From positions 253,001 to 317,000 of the forward strand of contig JALIZF010001633.1 of assembly GCA_029948255.1 (NCBI GenBank): a stretch of DNA of 64,000 nt, read 5' to 3'. This DNA comes from Telmatactis stephensoni. Its lineage: Eukaryota; Cnidaria; Anthozoa; Actiniaria; Isophelliidae. Of this stretch, positions 1-10,494 are shown piece after piece (within the stretch, counting starts at the first letter, position 1; the number at the start of each line of letters is the position of its first letter). Made by a program: the position numbers and the translations under genes. The notes under the pieces are model-generated. The model made no database searches. It had not been told where the DNA came from and saw only the letters and a list, made by a program, of their open reading frames with translations.

Positions 1-112
1 ACTACTTAGAATGTAATAAGATACTACCAGTAGTTAAAAATTTAACTGTGGAATTTGTAAATATATGGGAAGGTGCCAATGCATGATTGACATGATACTA
101 GTAAGTGATTGG

Positions 113-412
113 TTAGGTGTCAGTAAGTGGGTGGTAAAGTGTCAGGAAATGATTGGTATGCTGTCAGGAAATGATTGGTATGCTGTCAGTAAGTGTTTGG
201 TAAGGTGTCAGGAAGTGTTTGGTAAGGTGTCAGGAAGTGGTTGGTAAGGTGTCAGGAAGTGGTTGGTTTACAAGTTGTCAGGAAGTGGTTGGTAAGGGAC
301 CTGTCAGAAAGGGGTACAGTAAGGTGTTAGTAAATGGTTGGTAAGGGGTCAGTAAGTGGTTGGTAAGGTGTCTAGTAAATGGTTGGTAAGGTGTCAGTAA
401 GTGGTTGTAAGT
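113..412. repeat. Degenerate 22-bp minisatellite upstream of the first visible EXOC7 exon
   Basis: About 13 imperfect copies of a roughly 22-base unit containing GGTAAGGTGTCAGGAAGTGG. It fills the intron just before the exon at 434. Each unit carries a GTAAG core that resembles a splice donor. No open frame of interest. The array borders can be seen directly; the copy number is approximate because units differ by small indels. Confidence 0.8.
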
Positions 413-433
413 AAATCTTGTATTATATCGCAG

Positions 434-3400
434 TGATATTGATGCAGCTGGATATGTGTTATCATGCAAAGCTCTGCTTAAACTCATGGAGGTATGTCTA
501 TAACAGAAGTATAAATGGATGAGAACTGCTAATGAATGGTGAATTAATGTAACTTGCATCCTTTCAGAGTGAGCGTGAACTAATGAAACCTATTATACCA
601 GAGGAACATCAGAATCAAATCTTTGACAAGCTCATTGATGCTGCAATTGATAAGTTTACAGAAGAAGGAAATGTGAGTATTTTAGTGACCTTGCCAGTCT
701 ATGCCACATTATTTGTAGACTTCAATTGTTTTCTTTCTCTCCAGACAATAGTCAGTACAGTTGAAGCGCTATATTGCCAAGCACAACTACTCTTCTGTCA
801 TGCAAGGATTTCCAATTTTGAAACAGTTTCGACAGATTCAACCTCTTTTTGATGATGTTCTTCAGGTAGATTAGTTCTTCTTACACAATGAGTTATCATC
901 ATACCATTGCTGTATAAGCTCAAAGTGATGTGAGAATATCATGTTATTTTCATATTGTTTGATTGTTCCTACAGGACACAAGCTCAAAGACTAGAAACCT
1001 TTTTCCTAATTTGATTTGGAATTTTGAGTTGACTGTAAGTACAATGTCTCAAAATAAATATATTAATTCATTTGATGAATTTATTAGATGTTTATTTTAA
1101 TATAATGGGAATGTCATATTATGAATATCATGATAGAATTAATTAACAAATAGATCAGGCGTAGCTATGTTCTGTACTCTGATGGAACACGACTGGAGCT
1201 GTATAAAACACGAAAAAAGTTATAGAAAGCACGAGCCGTAGGCGAGTGATTTCTATAGCTTTTTGAGTGTTTTACAGCTTCAGGAGTGTTTCATCAGAGT
1301 ACAGAACATAGCTACGCCTGATCTATTTGCTTTATATAATAGAATTTTACGAGCAAAGAAAGCAAAACTGAGAATAAAAATTTAGGTAAACAGAGCGCGC
1401 GTCTTTCGACATTGAATCGACAAAATTTCACAGGATACTATCATATCGTCAAAATTATGCAAAAAATAGTTTTTCTATAGTGTTTTATTCTACGTAATTC
1501 ATTAAATTACCTCATTTATTTTGAACCGGTGATTAAACTGAGGTTTACATCCAGAATCTTGAAAGTTGGCGAGGCGTACTTATCGGTACAAAAATGGATT
1601 CTGATAAGTAAAGAAACTTCTTGTCGTCGTCTTCAACAAGCATGTTGACTTCAAATTGTTGTTTTCAGAAATCGTAGAAATATTGAATGAGTCTCAGACT
1701 CAGATTTAAGTACATTCTTGCTTTTACAACGTTGAGTGAAGACTGTAGCTCCTCGACAAACATCCAAAATACTCGATCGAAAAAGCTCACAAATTATATT
1801 TTACAGCTCCAAAAGTTTTGGTTCCAGTTTATAGAAGACGTCAGCTTTGCCTTGAAACCCACAACCTGAAGGTCATTTACATTTGCTGTCTTTTTTTCCG
1901 TGTTATTTGCGTAAATTTTTTTTTTTTTCCTCCCGCTGTTCGGGTGTACAAACGCGCGCGTCCGCTAACAGAAAATGGCAGGAATTTTCACTTGTTTGGA
2001 CTTGGTCGCCAGGGATTGTGCAATAAAGGAATAAATTTTCTTGTGTTTACTGAAGAAATTTTTGCTTATTTTGCGAATGAAATAGGCTTGAAGGACTCAC
2101 AACAAAGATTATGAGTAAAATATTTTGATTTTGTGACGTCACTTCTATTATCTGTACTCTGATAAAGTATGGCTAATTGACCAATCAGATCGCGCGCTCG
2201 TAAAATTCTATTATATAAAACTTTGTAAAAGACAATTACAGTACAGATCTGTTTAATCTTGAAATAATTTATAATTTTATTGTTGGCTTCTTGAAAACCA
2301 GTCATCCAGAGCCTTAGATGAATTTGCTGATGGAATAAAGGTAGGCAGGCTGTTTATTATGAATCTCAAAATAATATTTACTATAACCACAAATAGTATT
2401 AAATAGTATTTATCTGATTGATAGCATGGACCTGACAAACATTCCAATATGCCTAAGGATGGAACAGTACATGAACTGACCAGAAATGTGAGCAAACAAG
2501 ATAATTATTTTAAAGTACATGTAGCTATCATCTGTAACGTACATGTAGATAAGATTGACTTGCAGCTTATATAATACTGTAAGTTCATGCTTTCAACTTC
2601 TTTCCAGTAGCTTTAAATACCCTTACAATGGAGCACTGATGGGGAGAGGGGATAAAGAGCACACTGTCAGCTTCCTGGGAGATCAGCTTTGTGCTGAAGG
2701 AATATAGTATAGTGTTTTATTTACCTGTATGATTGTAAACAAATTATTTCTCTTTAGACATTAATATTTATGGACCAGCTTCTGCCATTTGTTGAGACCG
2801 CTGGTCACGTACTAGCAACACAGCAAGAGGATCAGATGGGTGGAGTCATCTACAGAGATGAAGGGCAACTAACCAGGATAACAGCTGAATATGTCCGTAT
2901 GTACTAATTTCATTTTAAAAATGTTAATATCATGTCAGCTTACAAATACAGAACATCTCAAGAGTTTGTGCCCCTATCTTTTTAACAACAGGATGAAGAC
3001 AATCACAGGATGCAACATTTCTTACAACATTGCAGGAAACACATTGTTGCACCAAGTGTCCCAAATGTTGAATGCAATATTGCACAAAAGAGTGGTGCAA
3101 CAGTATTGTGTGCAATGTTCCAGGTAAATGTTGCACTGTGTGTCAAGGCACTGAGCTTTTATTAACAAGTGCTAAATTTACTCCGACCTGGAAATCCTTT
3201 TTCTTTGTGTGAACTATTTATGCAAGGAATTTCATTATTTCAGCAACTGCGAATTGATGCAGCAAATTAAGGACACAAACTTTGCAATACCCTAGCTATG
3301 TGTATACATTAGTTATTGAGTTATGAGGATATAATAATTTGCTTAATATTTTTGTAGAACGTGTTCTTGGATCTCTTGGTCTAAATCTACAATTAAAAGC

Positions 3401-5224
3401 TAAAGTTTATGAGTCAGTAACACTGTCAACACTCTTTCTTCTCAACAATTATCACTACATCCTAAAAACTCTTCAAAGGTATACTTAATGAATACTAAGG
3501 TAGTATAGGGTTTATCATAAATAGTAACTAAATAGGGGATACACTGTATCTACAATCTCGGACATAACTGTTAGGACTAATTTCCGCCTTTTAGGATATC
3601 CTCTTTTTGGTTGCTCAGGATACTTCCCACCTCTCCCGCTCCCCATACAATGTTGTAATGGTTGTGAATGTACTTGCAAACTGAACAACCACCATTCAGC
3701 TTCAACATTGAGAGGGGGAGAGGGGGGAGAGGGGGATTGCATGACAAATTATTTGAAAAGCTTGAATTCTTCCAGCAATGACATGAAATCATGTTAGAAA
3801 CTAAAAAAGTCCTAACAGGTTTTGTCCAAGATTGTAGTAGTAAGAGGACAAGATAACCAAAAGACAAGAACTGATAGTAAATGGATACTTAGGATTAAAC
3901 TATTAAAAGTATTTTTTATTTTCACAGATCTGGCCTCATTGCACTACTTAATGAAGGCGAAATTACAGACATTGAAGACAAATATCAAAGTTTGATTGAA
4001 GAACAAAAGAACATGTATGAGAAATGGTAAAGTACAAAGTTATCTTCATCTTGTAAATAATTATTAATGATAATGGCCAACAACCCAGAATAAACAAACA
4101 AACAAAAAAAGTAGTCCAGGCAGACAAAATAGTTGACAATGTTTCCTATGTACAGAGTTTTAGATTATTAATTTATGAAGTTTTGATAAAATATTCTTTT
4201 TATTATAGTTGGAGTAAAGTACTTCATTATCTCTTGGAGATGGACAAACCAGGAGCAGCACCCAGACCATCAGATGCTGCTGCAAAGGTATCTGTATGAC
4301 ACATTTGCCTCAAACACCACCAGAGAGAAATAATAGAAAAATTTTGTAGACCTGTTAAATGTTTACATCATTACTTGCCAACTATTGACCAATCAGCTGT
4401 TGCTGCCTATTTGTTAATAAAACCTTTACTGTTAAAGAGCATGTTGCCATACCATTTTGCCAGGGCATTTTGTAGTCTTATAAAAGCTGCATTATATATT
4501 ATTGCGGGTGTAGTGATTAATGGATGATGTCCCCAGACTAGCCGTCCTTGTATCAATGGGTGAATGCATGATAAATGTAGTTCAGGGAATCAATAATACT
4601 CTAGAATGTTTTATATAATGGTAATAGGACTTTGTGTCGTCCAATTTGGTCTGTAATAATATAAGGGATAAACAAAATTGGATGACCATGATGTAGCAGG
4701 AGTCCAATTTGTTTATTTCAATTATGATTAGTGTTGCAATTTCTGATTGCAGCTAAAAGACAAGCAAAGACAGACAATCAAAGACAAATTCAAGGTAAAA
4801 AAAGATTTTTTTTGCCACTAAAATGCTTGATGAAATGATTTACATTTTGTACATAGGGATTTAACACTGAGTTTGATGAGATATATCAAATCCAGAAGAC
4901 ATATGCAGTACCTGATCAAGCATTACGAGAGGAAATTCGCCAAAAGAATAGTGAACTTATTGTTCCTCTCTACCGATCATTTAGAGAAAAGTAAGAAATG
5001 TTTACAAATGATAATATTAATTAAGCACATTAATTAGTCTAATTGTTATTATATTTTAAACATTTTTTTAACTTTGTTAGCACAAAAGGTTGAGTGTAGT
5101 ATTATTTCTCTTTCTCTACAGATACGAAGGTGTGCAGTTTACCAAAAATCCTGAAAAGTACATTAAATATTCCCCTGAAGAAGTTGAACATTTAATGAAA
5201 AGATTTTTTGATGTATCTGCATAA
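434..5224 (+). CDS. EXOC7: EXOC7 (Exo70), exocyst complex subunit, 3' thirteen exons
   Basis: C-terminal part of Exo70, the exocyst subunit that tethers secretory vesicles to the plasma membrane by binding phosphoinositides. Exons by splice sites and phase: 434-491, 568-672, 745-865, 975-1034, 2302-2340, 2425-2487, 2758-2896, 3358-3478, 3928-4026, 4209-4287, 4753-4794, 4857-4990, 5122-5224 (stop TAA 5222-5224). Recognition rests on recalled family sequence: PEEHQNQIFDKLI, FPILKQF, SNMPKDGTVHELT, LLNNYHYILK, LKDKQRQTIKDKFKGFN and the C-terminal signature FTKNPEKYIKY, ending FDVSA. Upstream exons lie left of the window. Exon 745-865 is 121 nt although both flanking phases are 0: conserved residues before and after position 763 are in different frames. 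This is either a one-base insertion or use of an inner acceptor at 761, which restores phase but loses five residues. Intron 1035-2301 is enlarged by transposons. Family identity is very sure; the exon-3 start is not. Confidence 0.93.
1148..1328. mobile_element. Foldback MITE with near-perfect 43-bp arms in EXOC7 intron
   Basis: The left arm 1148-1190 and the right arm 1286-1328 are reverse complements with about one mismatch in 43. The inner part (1200-1275) is also largely self-complementary around the core GAGCCGTAGGCGAG (1233-1246). No coding capacity. No target duplication could be fixed with confidence because another inverted-repeat element starts three bases to the right. Confidence 0.85.
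1331..2219. mobile_element. 889-bp non-autonomous element with 24-bp perfect terminal inverted repeats
   Basis: Positions 1331-1354 (TTTATATAATAGAATTTTAC then GAGC) and 2196-2219 are exact reverse complements. The outer TTATATAA is palindromic, so it may be a target duplication, in which case the true TIR is the inner 15-16 bp. The interior has only short unrecognisable frames and no transposase motif, so it is probably a non-autonomous DNA transposon. It lies wholly inside EXOC7 intron 4 and should be removed by splicing. Confidence 0.75.
2594..2685 (+). repeat. SINE-body fragment without tRNA head
   Basis: This stretch matches the body of the tRNA-headed element at 41488-41660: both share CTTCTTTCCA, a TTTAAA block, GGAGCACTGATGG, AGAGAGG/GAGAGGGG and an AGAGC(A/G)CAC(C/T)GTC tail in the same order and spacing. 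No A or B box is visible here, so this copy is 5'-truncated. It lies in EXOC7 intron 6. Confidence 0.5.
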
Positions 5225-5381
5225 TTTCTAAAGAGGTCTAGATAATAATAGATTCATGCCTTAGTGACATGGTTAAGCACTATTCATCAAATTTATATTA
5301 GCTTGTCACATTTTAGTCACACAGTCTCTTCCTTATGTCAACCAATATCATTAATTTTATAATACCTGTAATGTAGTTGGG

Positions 5382-8348
5382 TTACCTGTGTATTATGGGA
5401 TGCGGAGAGAGCACGCGGACAGTGTTTTCAATGTCTGTCTCTAGCCCTGGCCACCACAAGTGGCTACGTGCCAGACTCTTCATGCGGACAATCCCTGGGT
5501 GACATTCATGTAGACTTGCTAACAGCGCGCCCCTCCCGGGTTGGGGAATGACAACTCTATGGCCCCATAGCAGACATCCCTCATATATACTTAACTCACT
5601 TCTCTTTAAATAAAAAGGCTTCAGTGTTTCATCTGGGCATTTCTCTGGCCATCCTAGCTGCACGTGCCTCAACACTCGTTTCAGTAGAGGGTCATTAGCT
5701 GTCCATTCTGCAATGTTCTCTGCATTGACTGGAGAGTATGTTAACTGCTCAACCAGAAAAATAGCTTCCCCGGGTGTAGGTACATCTGTCACTGTTTCCT
5801 TGAGTGGTAGCCTGCTAAGGCCATCTGCATTACCATTTTTCTCTCCTTCTCGATAAACTAATTCGTAGTCATACGCCGCAAGAGTGAGGGCCCATCTCTG
5901 GATTCGAGGTGAGGCCATTACTGGTACACCCTTGTCTGGTTTCAGCAAACCAAGGAGAGGTTTATGGTCTGTATAGATCTTGAACTTGAGCCCATACAAG
6001 TACTGGTGGAACTTTTTTACAGCAAACACCACCGCTGCCGCCTCCTTGTCTATCTGGGCATAGTTTCTTTCTGCTGTCGACAAAGTCCGTGATGCATACA
6101 TGATTGGTTTCTCTTGGCCATCCAGCTGATGGGACAGGACCGCACCCAACCCATAAGGAGAAGCGTCACAAGACACCACCAGTTCTTCTCCAGGATTATA
6201 ATGTACTAGTACTTCTGAAGAGTTTAGCATGTCCTTGGCCTTGCTCCATGCATCATTTTCAGCTTTTCCCCAACTCCAGGGATGGTTCTTAGACAACAGA
6301 GCATGTAAAGGGGCTAGTACTGTAGACAAATTTGGTAGGTAACATGCATAGTAGTTCAACATCCCCAGGAAGGCTTGTAATTCCTTGACATTGGTAGGCA
6401 TGGGAGCTTCTTTGATGGCTTGGACTTTCTCTTCCACTGGCTGGATTCCTTGGCTATTGATGCGGTGTCCAAGATAAACCACTTCAGGTGCTAAGAACAT
6501 GCATTTTGTTCTCTTGAGGTGGACCCCTGCAGCATCCAGTCGAGTAAGCACTGTGTTTAAGTTCTCTAAGTGCTCTTTTCTACTTTTTCCTGTGACAAGA
6601 ATATCATCTATACGTACAATAACACGGGGTATGCCTTGTAGGAGGTTTTCAATGGCCCGCTGAAAAATGCCTGGCGCTGAAGAAATGCCATATGGAAGAC
6701 GGTTGTATCGGAACAACCCTTTGTGTGTGTTTATGGTTGTATAAACTTTGGAGGCTTCATCCAATTCTAGCTGCTGATATGCCTGACTTAGATCTAGCTT
6801 GGTAAATAAGGTTCCTCCCCCCAGTGAGGCATACAGATCTTCGATCTTGGGTATGGGGTAGTTGTCTAATGTAGAGACTTGGTTCAAGGTCACCTTATAA
6901 TCCCCACAAATTCTAAGGGATCCATCTTCTTTGACTATAGGTACAATGGGGGTTGCCCATTCAGAAAATTCAACAGGTTCCAGTATCTGTTCTTTAACTA
7001 AGCGTTCTAGTTCTATTTCAATTTTCTCACGCAGGGTATAGGCTACTGGTCTGGGTTTGAAATACCTTGGTTTCTCTGTGGTATTGACATAGATTTTGGC
7101 TTTCACTCCTTCGATTCTGCCCAGACCCTCCAAAAATACTGTAGAGTGGGTTTCTAGCATTTCTTCCAAATCATGACTTTCTGTGATTTTAAAAACCTCA
7201 CTCCAGTTCAGCCTTATCTCTCGCAGCCAATTGCGGCCAAGCAAGGAAGGACCCTCTCCCTTGATGATCACCACAGGTAACACTTTCACTCTCTCTTGAT
7301 ACTTAACAGGCACTTCACTCTGACCAAGCACTGCAATCTCCTCCCCTGTATATGTTTGTAGTTTGGTTTTTGCAGGTTTTAAACTGAAAGATTTGTTGTC
7401 AGGGCATAGTTTTCGGAACAAAGTTTCACTCATCACTGTCACTGATGCCCCAGTGTCAATTTCCATGGTTACATCTGACCCATTTACTTGAACGGTAACA
7501 TGATAAGGGTTGTTTTTGTTTTGGCCGTTTTGTAGTGTGTACATGGGGTACATATCCTCTTCAGACTTATCAGTTTCCTCCCCTATCTGGTTTACGGTTG
7601 AGGGGAATCCTCTATTTGGACTTTTCCCACGCCCTTGGGGTCCCGGTGTCCCGAACTTCTCTGACTCTTTTCCCTTGTGGGGACATTTGGCCCGAATATG
7701 GCCTACTCTTTTGCATGCAAAACACTCAACATTTTGAAACTTACAACCTTGTGGGCTATGATTTCCTCCACATCTAAAACACGATGCTCTGCCTCTTGTA
7801 TCGGTATCCTTCCTGTAACTCGCTCTGCTGGTAGTACCCTGTTGGTATCTTGGTTGGCTGGTAACTCTGTGCACTTGTTTTTCGTCTGGTGGGTGTAAAT
7901 CCTCAACATTTTTTCCCGCCAGTTCCATCGAAAGAGCCAGGTCATAGGCTTTCTTGTACGTTAGCTTCTCTTCAGACAGGAGCCTTCTTTGAATCCGCTC
8001 ATCCTTGATCCCGCATACAATTCTATCTCTGATCATTATTTCTAGAGTGTCTTTAAACTCGCAGTGTTCTGCCAAATTCCTCAGTGCCGCGACATATTCA
8101 GCGACTGTCTCGCCTCCTTCCTGAGACCTGCTATGAAACTTGAATCTCTGAACAATCTCCGACGGTTTTGGGGCCAACTGGTTTTGGACTAGATCTACTA
8201 ACTCCTTATACGACTTTTCTGATGGTTTAGTTGGAGCTAACAAGTCACTCGTGAGTTTATAAGTCTTGACGCCACAAACACTTACCAAAATGGCACGCCT
8301 CCTCGCTTTCTCTTCGTTCTTTTTCGTCGCCAATGCCATTCGCCACAA
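5382..8348 (-). CDS. Ty3/Mag-like gag-pol polyprotein (988 codons, integrase truncated)
   Basis: One long frame containing, in order: gag (about 1-180); two zinc knuckles (C190-C202, with only three residues between the second Cys and His, and a standard C209-C222 CX2CX4HX4C); an aspartic protease with DTGAS at 298-302; reverse transcriptase with FTKLDLSQAYQQL at 515-527 and the IDD catalytic pair at 580-582; RNase H with CDAS at 727-730 and YTDH at 792-795; and the start of an integrase HHCC finger (H947, H950, WWPG 965-968). The CxxC half and the whole catalytic core are missing: from residue 975 the frame is the inverted LTR, and it ends on a stop inside it. Residue 579 before the IDD is Arg where Tyr or Phe is usual, so polymerase activity is doubtful. 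The first Met is not the true gag start (see 8257-8439). Closest family by recall: K02A2.6-like elements of the Mag clade. Confidence 0.88.
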   Translation of the reverse strand: MWRMALATKKNEEKARRRAILVSVCGVKTYKLTSDLLAPTKPSEKSYKELVDLVQNQLAPKPSEIVQRFKFHSRSQEGGETVAEYVAALRNLAEHCEFKDTLEIMIRDRIVCGIKDERIQRRLLSEEKLTYKKAYDLALSMELAGKNVEDLHPPDEKQVHRVTSQPRYQQGTTSRASYRKDTDTRGRASCFRCGGNHSPQGCKFQNVECFACKRVGHIRAKCPHKGKESEKFGTPGPQGRGKSPNRGFPSTVNQIGEETDKSEEDMYPMYTLQNGQNKNNPYHVTVQVNGSDVTMEIDTGASVTVMSETLFRKLCPDNKSFSLKPAKTKLQTYTGEEIAVLGQSEVPVKYQERVKVLPVVIIKGEGPSLLGRNWLREIRLNWSEVFKITESHDLEEMLETHSTVFLEGLGRIEGVKAKIYVNTTEKPRYFKPRPVAYTLREKIEIELERLVKEQILEPVEFSEWATPIVPIVKEDGSLRICGDYKVTLNQVSTLDNYPIPKIEDLYASLGGGTLFTKLDLSQAYQQLELDEASKVYTTINTHKGLFRYNRLPYGISSAPGIFQRAIENLLQGIPRVIVRIDDILVTGKSRKEHLENLNTVLTRLDAAGVHLKRTKCMFLAPEVVYLGHRINSQGIQPVEEKVQAIKEAPMPTNVKELQAFLGMLNYYACYLPNLSTVLAPLHALLSKNHPWSWGKAENDAWSKAKDMLNSSEVLVHYNPGEELVVSCDASPYGLGAVLSHQLDGQEKPIMYASRTLSTAERNYAQIDKEAAAVVFAVKKFHQYLYGLKFKIYTDHKPLLGLLKPDKGVPVMASPRIQRWALTLAAYDYELVYREGEKNGNADGLSRLPLKETVTDVPTPGEAIFLVEQLTYSPVNAENIAEWTANDPLLKRVLRHVQLGWPEKCPDETLKPFYLKRSELSIYEGCLLWGHRVVIPQPGRGALLASLHECHPGIVRMKSLARSHLWWPGLETDIENTVRVLSPHPIIHR

Positions 8349-8439
8349 AATACTGTCCTAATCGTTCCGTGTAATGCTCCCATGTCTCCGCATTCTCGTC
8401 AAAAGCTTCCACTCGTCCAAACGTGAACTGCGATGCCAT
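8257..8439 (-). pseudogene. True gag N-terminus, separated from gag-pol by a +1 frameshift
   Basis: The frame begins MASQFTFGRVEAFDENAETW at 8439, directly downstream of the possible primer-binding site, in the position of a gag start. It reads well to about 8320, where a run of five A on the sense strand (window position about 8317-8322) shifts the frame. After removing one base in thought, gag continues in the 988-codon frame at NEEKARRRAILVS. This is a decayed or mis-called single-base insertion rather than a programmed site, since no slippery heptamer with a structured downstream element was seen. Confidence 0.7.
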
Positions 8440-8892
8440 TTTCGTTAGTTTATTTTCTCCTCGTCGCCAATGAAGTGTACCTTGATTCAGACTTTACTAA
8501 CACTGTCCGCGTGCTCTCTCCGCATCCCATAATACACAGGTAACCCAACTACATTACAATACCATAAAATACTTTTAGTACTGAAATATAGAAACGTTTA
8601 TTTTGCATCAAAACCTTCTATGAAATCAAGTAAAACTAGAAATAAAAATATAATCAGTACTGATGTACAATAAACTTATTCTAAGTCACAACAAATAGGA
8701 TTTCCAATAAAATATAGATTGTGACATAATGTGTTGTCATTGACAAGGCCAACATGTGCAGGTATTACAAATATTTCAAATTCACTGAACTGTGTAGCAA
8801 CAATAGATGGATTACATCCTAATGAATATAGATAACCAAACCACTTATCAATCAAAACACTATGATGGCTTATGTCCTAGTATAGCAGTTGT

Positions 8893-10494
8893 TTAAAGAA
8901 ATATATTGTCATTTTCATCAAACATTCCAACAAAATTGCTCTCTCCTTTGGTGTCTTCACTAGCAAGTAACCTGATATTGAAAATAGAATATAGATTTGC
9001 ATATTTATGATCTGGTATTGTTTCTCCTATAAAAGATGAGAAAGTTAACATGTTATAATGAACTCTATATAAAATTTTTGATGAGCATGCAAACTATTGC
9101 ATATTGGCATTGAAGTTGTTTTGATAGAAAGCTTGACAATAATACAAATTACAGTGACAATATCAGTACATATATAGCATTCTTTATATCAAGCACAGTT
9201 GTACCAAATCTGCTCTGTTCTTTATTAGTTTGTAGATAGTTTGTATTTGCTTAGAGATTAATTGACCTTATCCATACCTTGCTTGCGAAGAATGAGATGC
9301 TTTGGTTTTTAGTTTCTCCATAGGATGAAACAACTTTGTCAAGGTTTCTTCTCCCTGAAATATACATAAGCCTTTTTATATGCCCTTCACCTTTTGAAAT
9401 TAAATAGAAATGCTAAGTTTTGATATGTACCTTTGATGGAGTATTTTCACAGCTTTCTTTACCAATGGGTTCTATGTTTAATGTATGTCCTAAAACATCA
9501 TTAACTGTTTCTTCTGTAAATGTAAAAAAGGCTTTAGACACTTAGAAGTAGCAAGACAAAAATGTCTTTATTTTGTCTACTAAATAAATGAAATGACTTT
9601 ATTTAAAAGAGAATAATGCCTAAATAGCATAGGCTAATAAACTTGTGGCAAATGTTTCTTTGCAATGTACTTCAAGTTTAATACTGTGATGGTAATGATT
9701 ATAAGATTATCTTGGTATGGTTTATTGATCATCATTATCATCAATATTGATTTCAATGTACAATTTTTTAATTGGAAACATTTACATCTACTTCTCTTCT
9801 TTTCTGCCCTTTTTGTCACATGTAATACCCTGTGAGCAGAGCTTATGCCTAGATAAGGAAACTGGAAGGAAACTGGCACTGAAGGGAACTTCCTTTTTCA
9901 CCCTAGTGGAAAGGTTAACGGCAGCCTCTGTGTGCAAAATACATGTGTAAAATAGTAAATTAGATAATGTGAAGTGCAAATAACTTAAACTTGACAGACT
10001 ACCATTGTTTGCAAGCAAACAAACTCTTTATCACATGCTTACCTGTAAGTGCTTGATCTGCTTGATCTGTTCTGGACCTTGCATCTGGCTCACCCAGACA
10101 CGAATTGTCAGCAGAACCGCCATCAGTATCATCGTACCAGTCATCACTGTCACCTTGGTTAGAATGTATTCCCTCACTGTCCTCGCGATCTGTATCGTGA
10201 CTCGAAAAAGCTGGAGAAGTAGTCAAAGGCGGTGAAAGCGGTGTGACGCCGATCTCCTGGGTCAGATATTTGCACGGAATTATTTTCTTACTTTTTCCTT
10301 TTAAATTATTAATTTTATGCTTGTTTTCCTTTTGGCAGAGTTTTTTCCAGGAATGCTTAAGCTTGACATGTATTTGTTGGGGAGTTAGGAATGGATATTT
10401 TCCTGCAAACCGACCTTCATTTTCTCGAACGAAATCCTTGAACAGAACTTTTTTTAGGAGACATTTTTGGAGACGCAGACATACTCTTTTTCAT
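8893..10494 (-). CDS. HMG-box-like protein with acidic middle, four exons
   Basis: Exons on the minus strand: 10494-10043, 9513-9431, 9354-9278, 8971-8893 (stop 8895-8893). All splice sites are GT-AG and phases join. Start chosen at 10494: ATG in a good AAAATGA context with basic residues MKKSMSASPK following. The N-terminal third then reads FKDFVRENEGRFAGKYPFL and TPQQIHVKLKHSWKKL, typical of an HMG-box helix I-II pattern (F..F....R..FAGKYP, LTP.QI..KL...WK.L), followed by Lys-rich sequence. The middle is Ser/Asp-rich (DSDDWYDDTDG); the C-terminus ends FDENDNIFL. About 230 residues. The reading frame needs one base fewer in a seven-T run at 10449-10455 (sense A7) to join the ATG to the HMG-like part. 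The precise family is not recognised; it is probably a nuclear DNA-binding or chromatin protein. Convergent with EXOC7 and divergent from UBALD. Confidence 0.65.

Larger units (their letters stand above)
5362..8563 (-). mobile_element. Ty3-type LTR retrotransposon with inverted instead of direct terminal repeats
   Basis: The element occupies 5367-8558 and is flanked by a 5-bp duplication ATACC (5362-5366 and 8559-8563). The outer bases are TG...CA, as expected of integrase-made insertions. The terminal 60 bp, 5367-5426 and 8499-8558, are exact reverse complements of each other. In the sense direction (-), the 5' side reads TGTAATGTAGTTGGG..., reaches an apparent short LTR end near 8471 (CTTCA), then TTGGCGACGAGG (possible primer-binding site), then gag. 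The 3' side should carry integrase and a direct LTR. Instead pol stops inside the integrase zinc-finger region and runs straight into an inverted copy of the LTR start. The insertion lies 142 bp after the EXOC7 stop, antisense to it. Confidence 0.85.
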
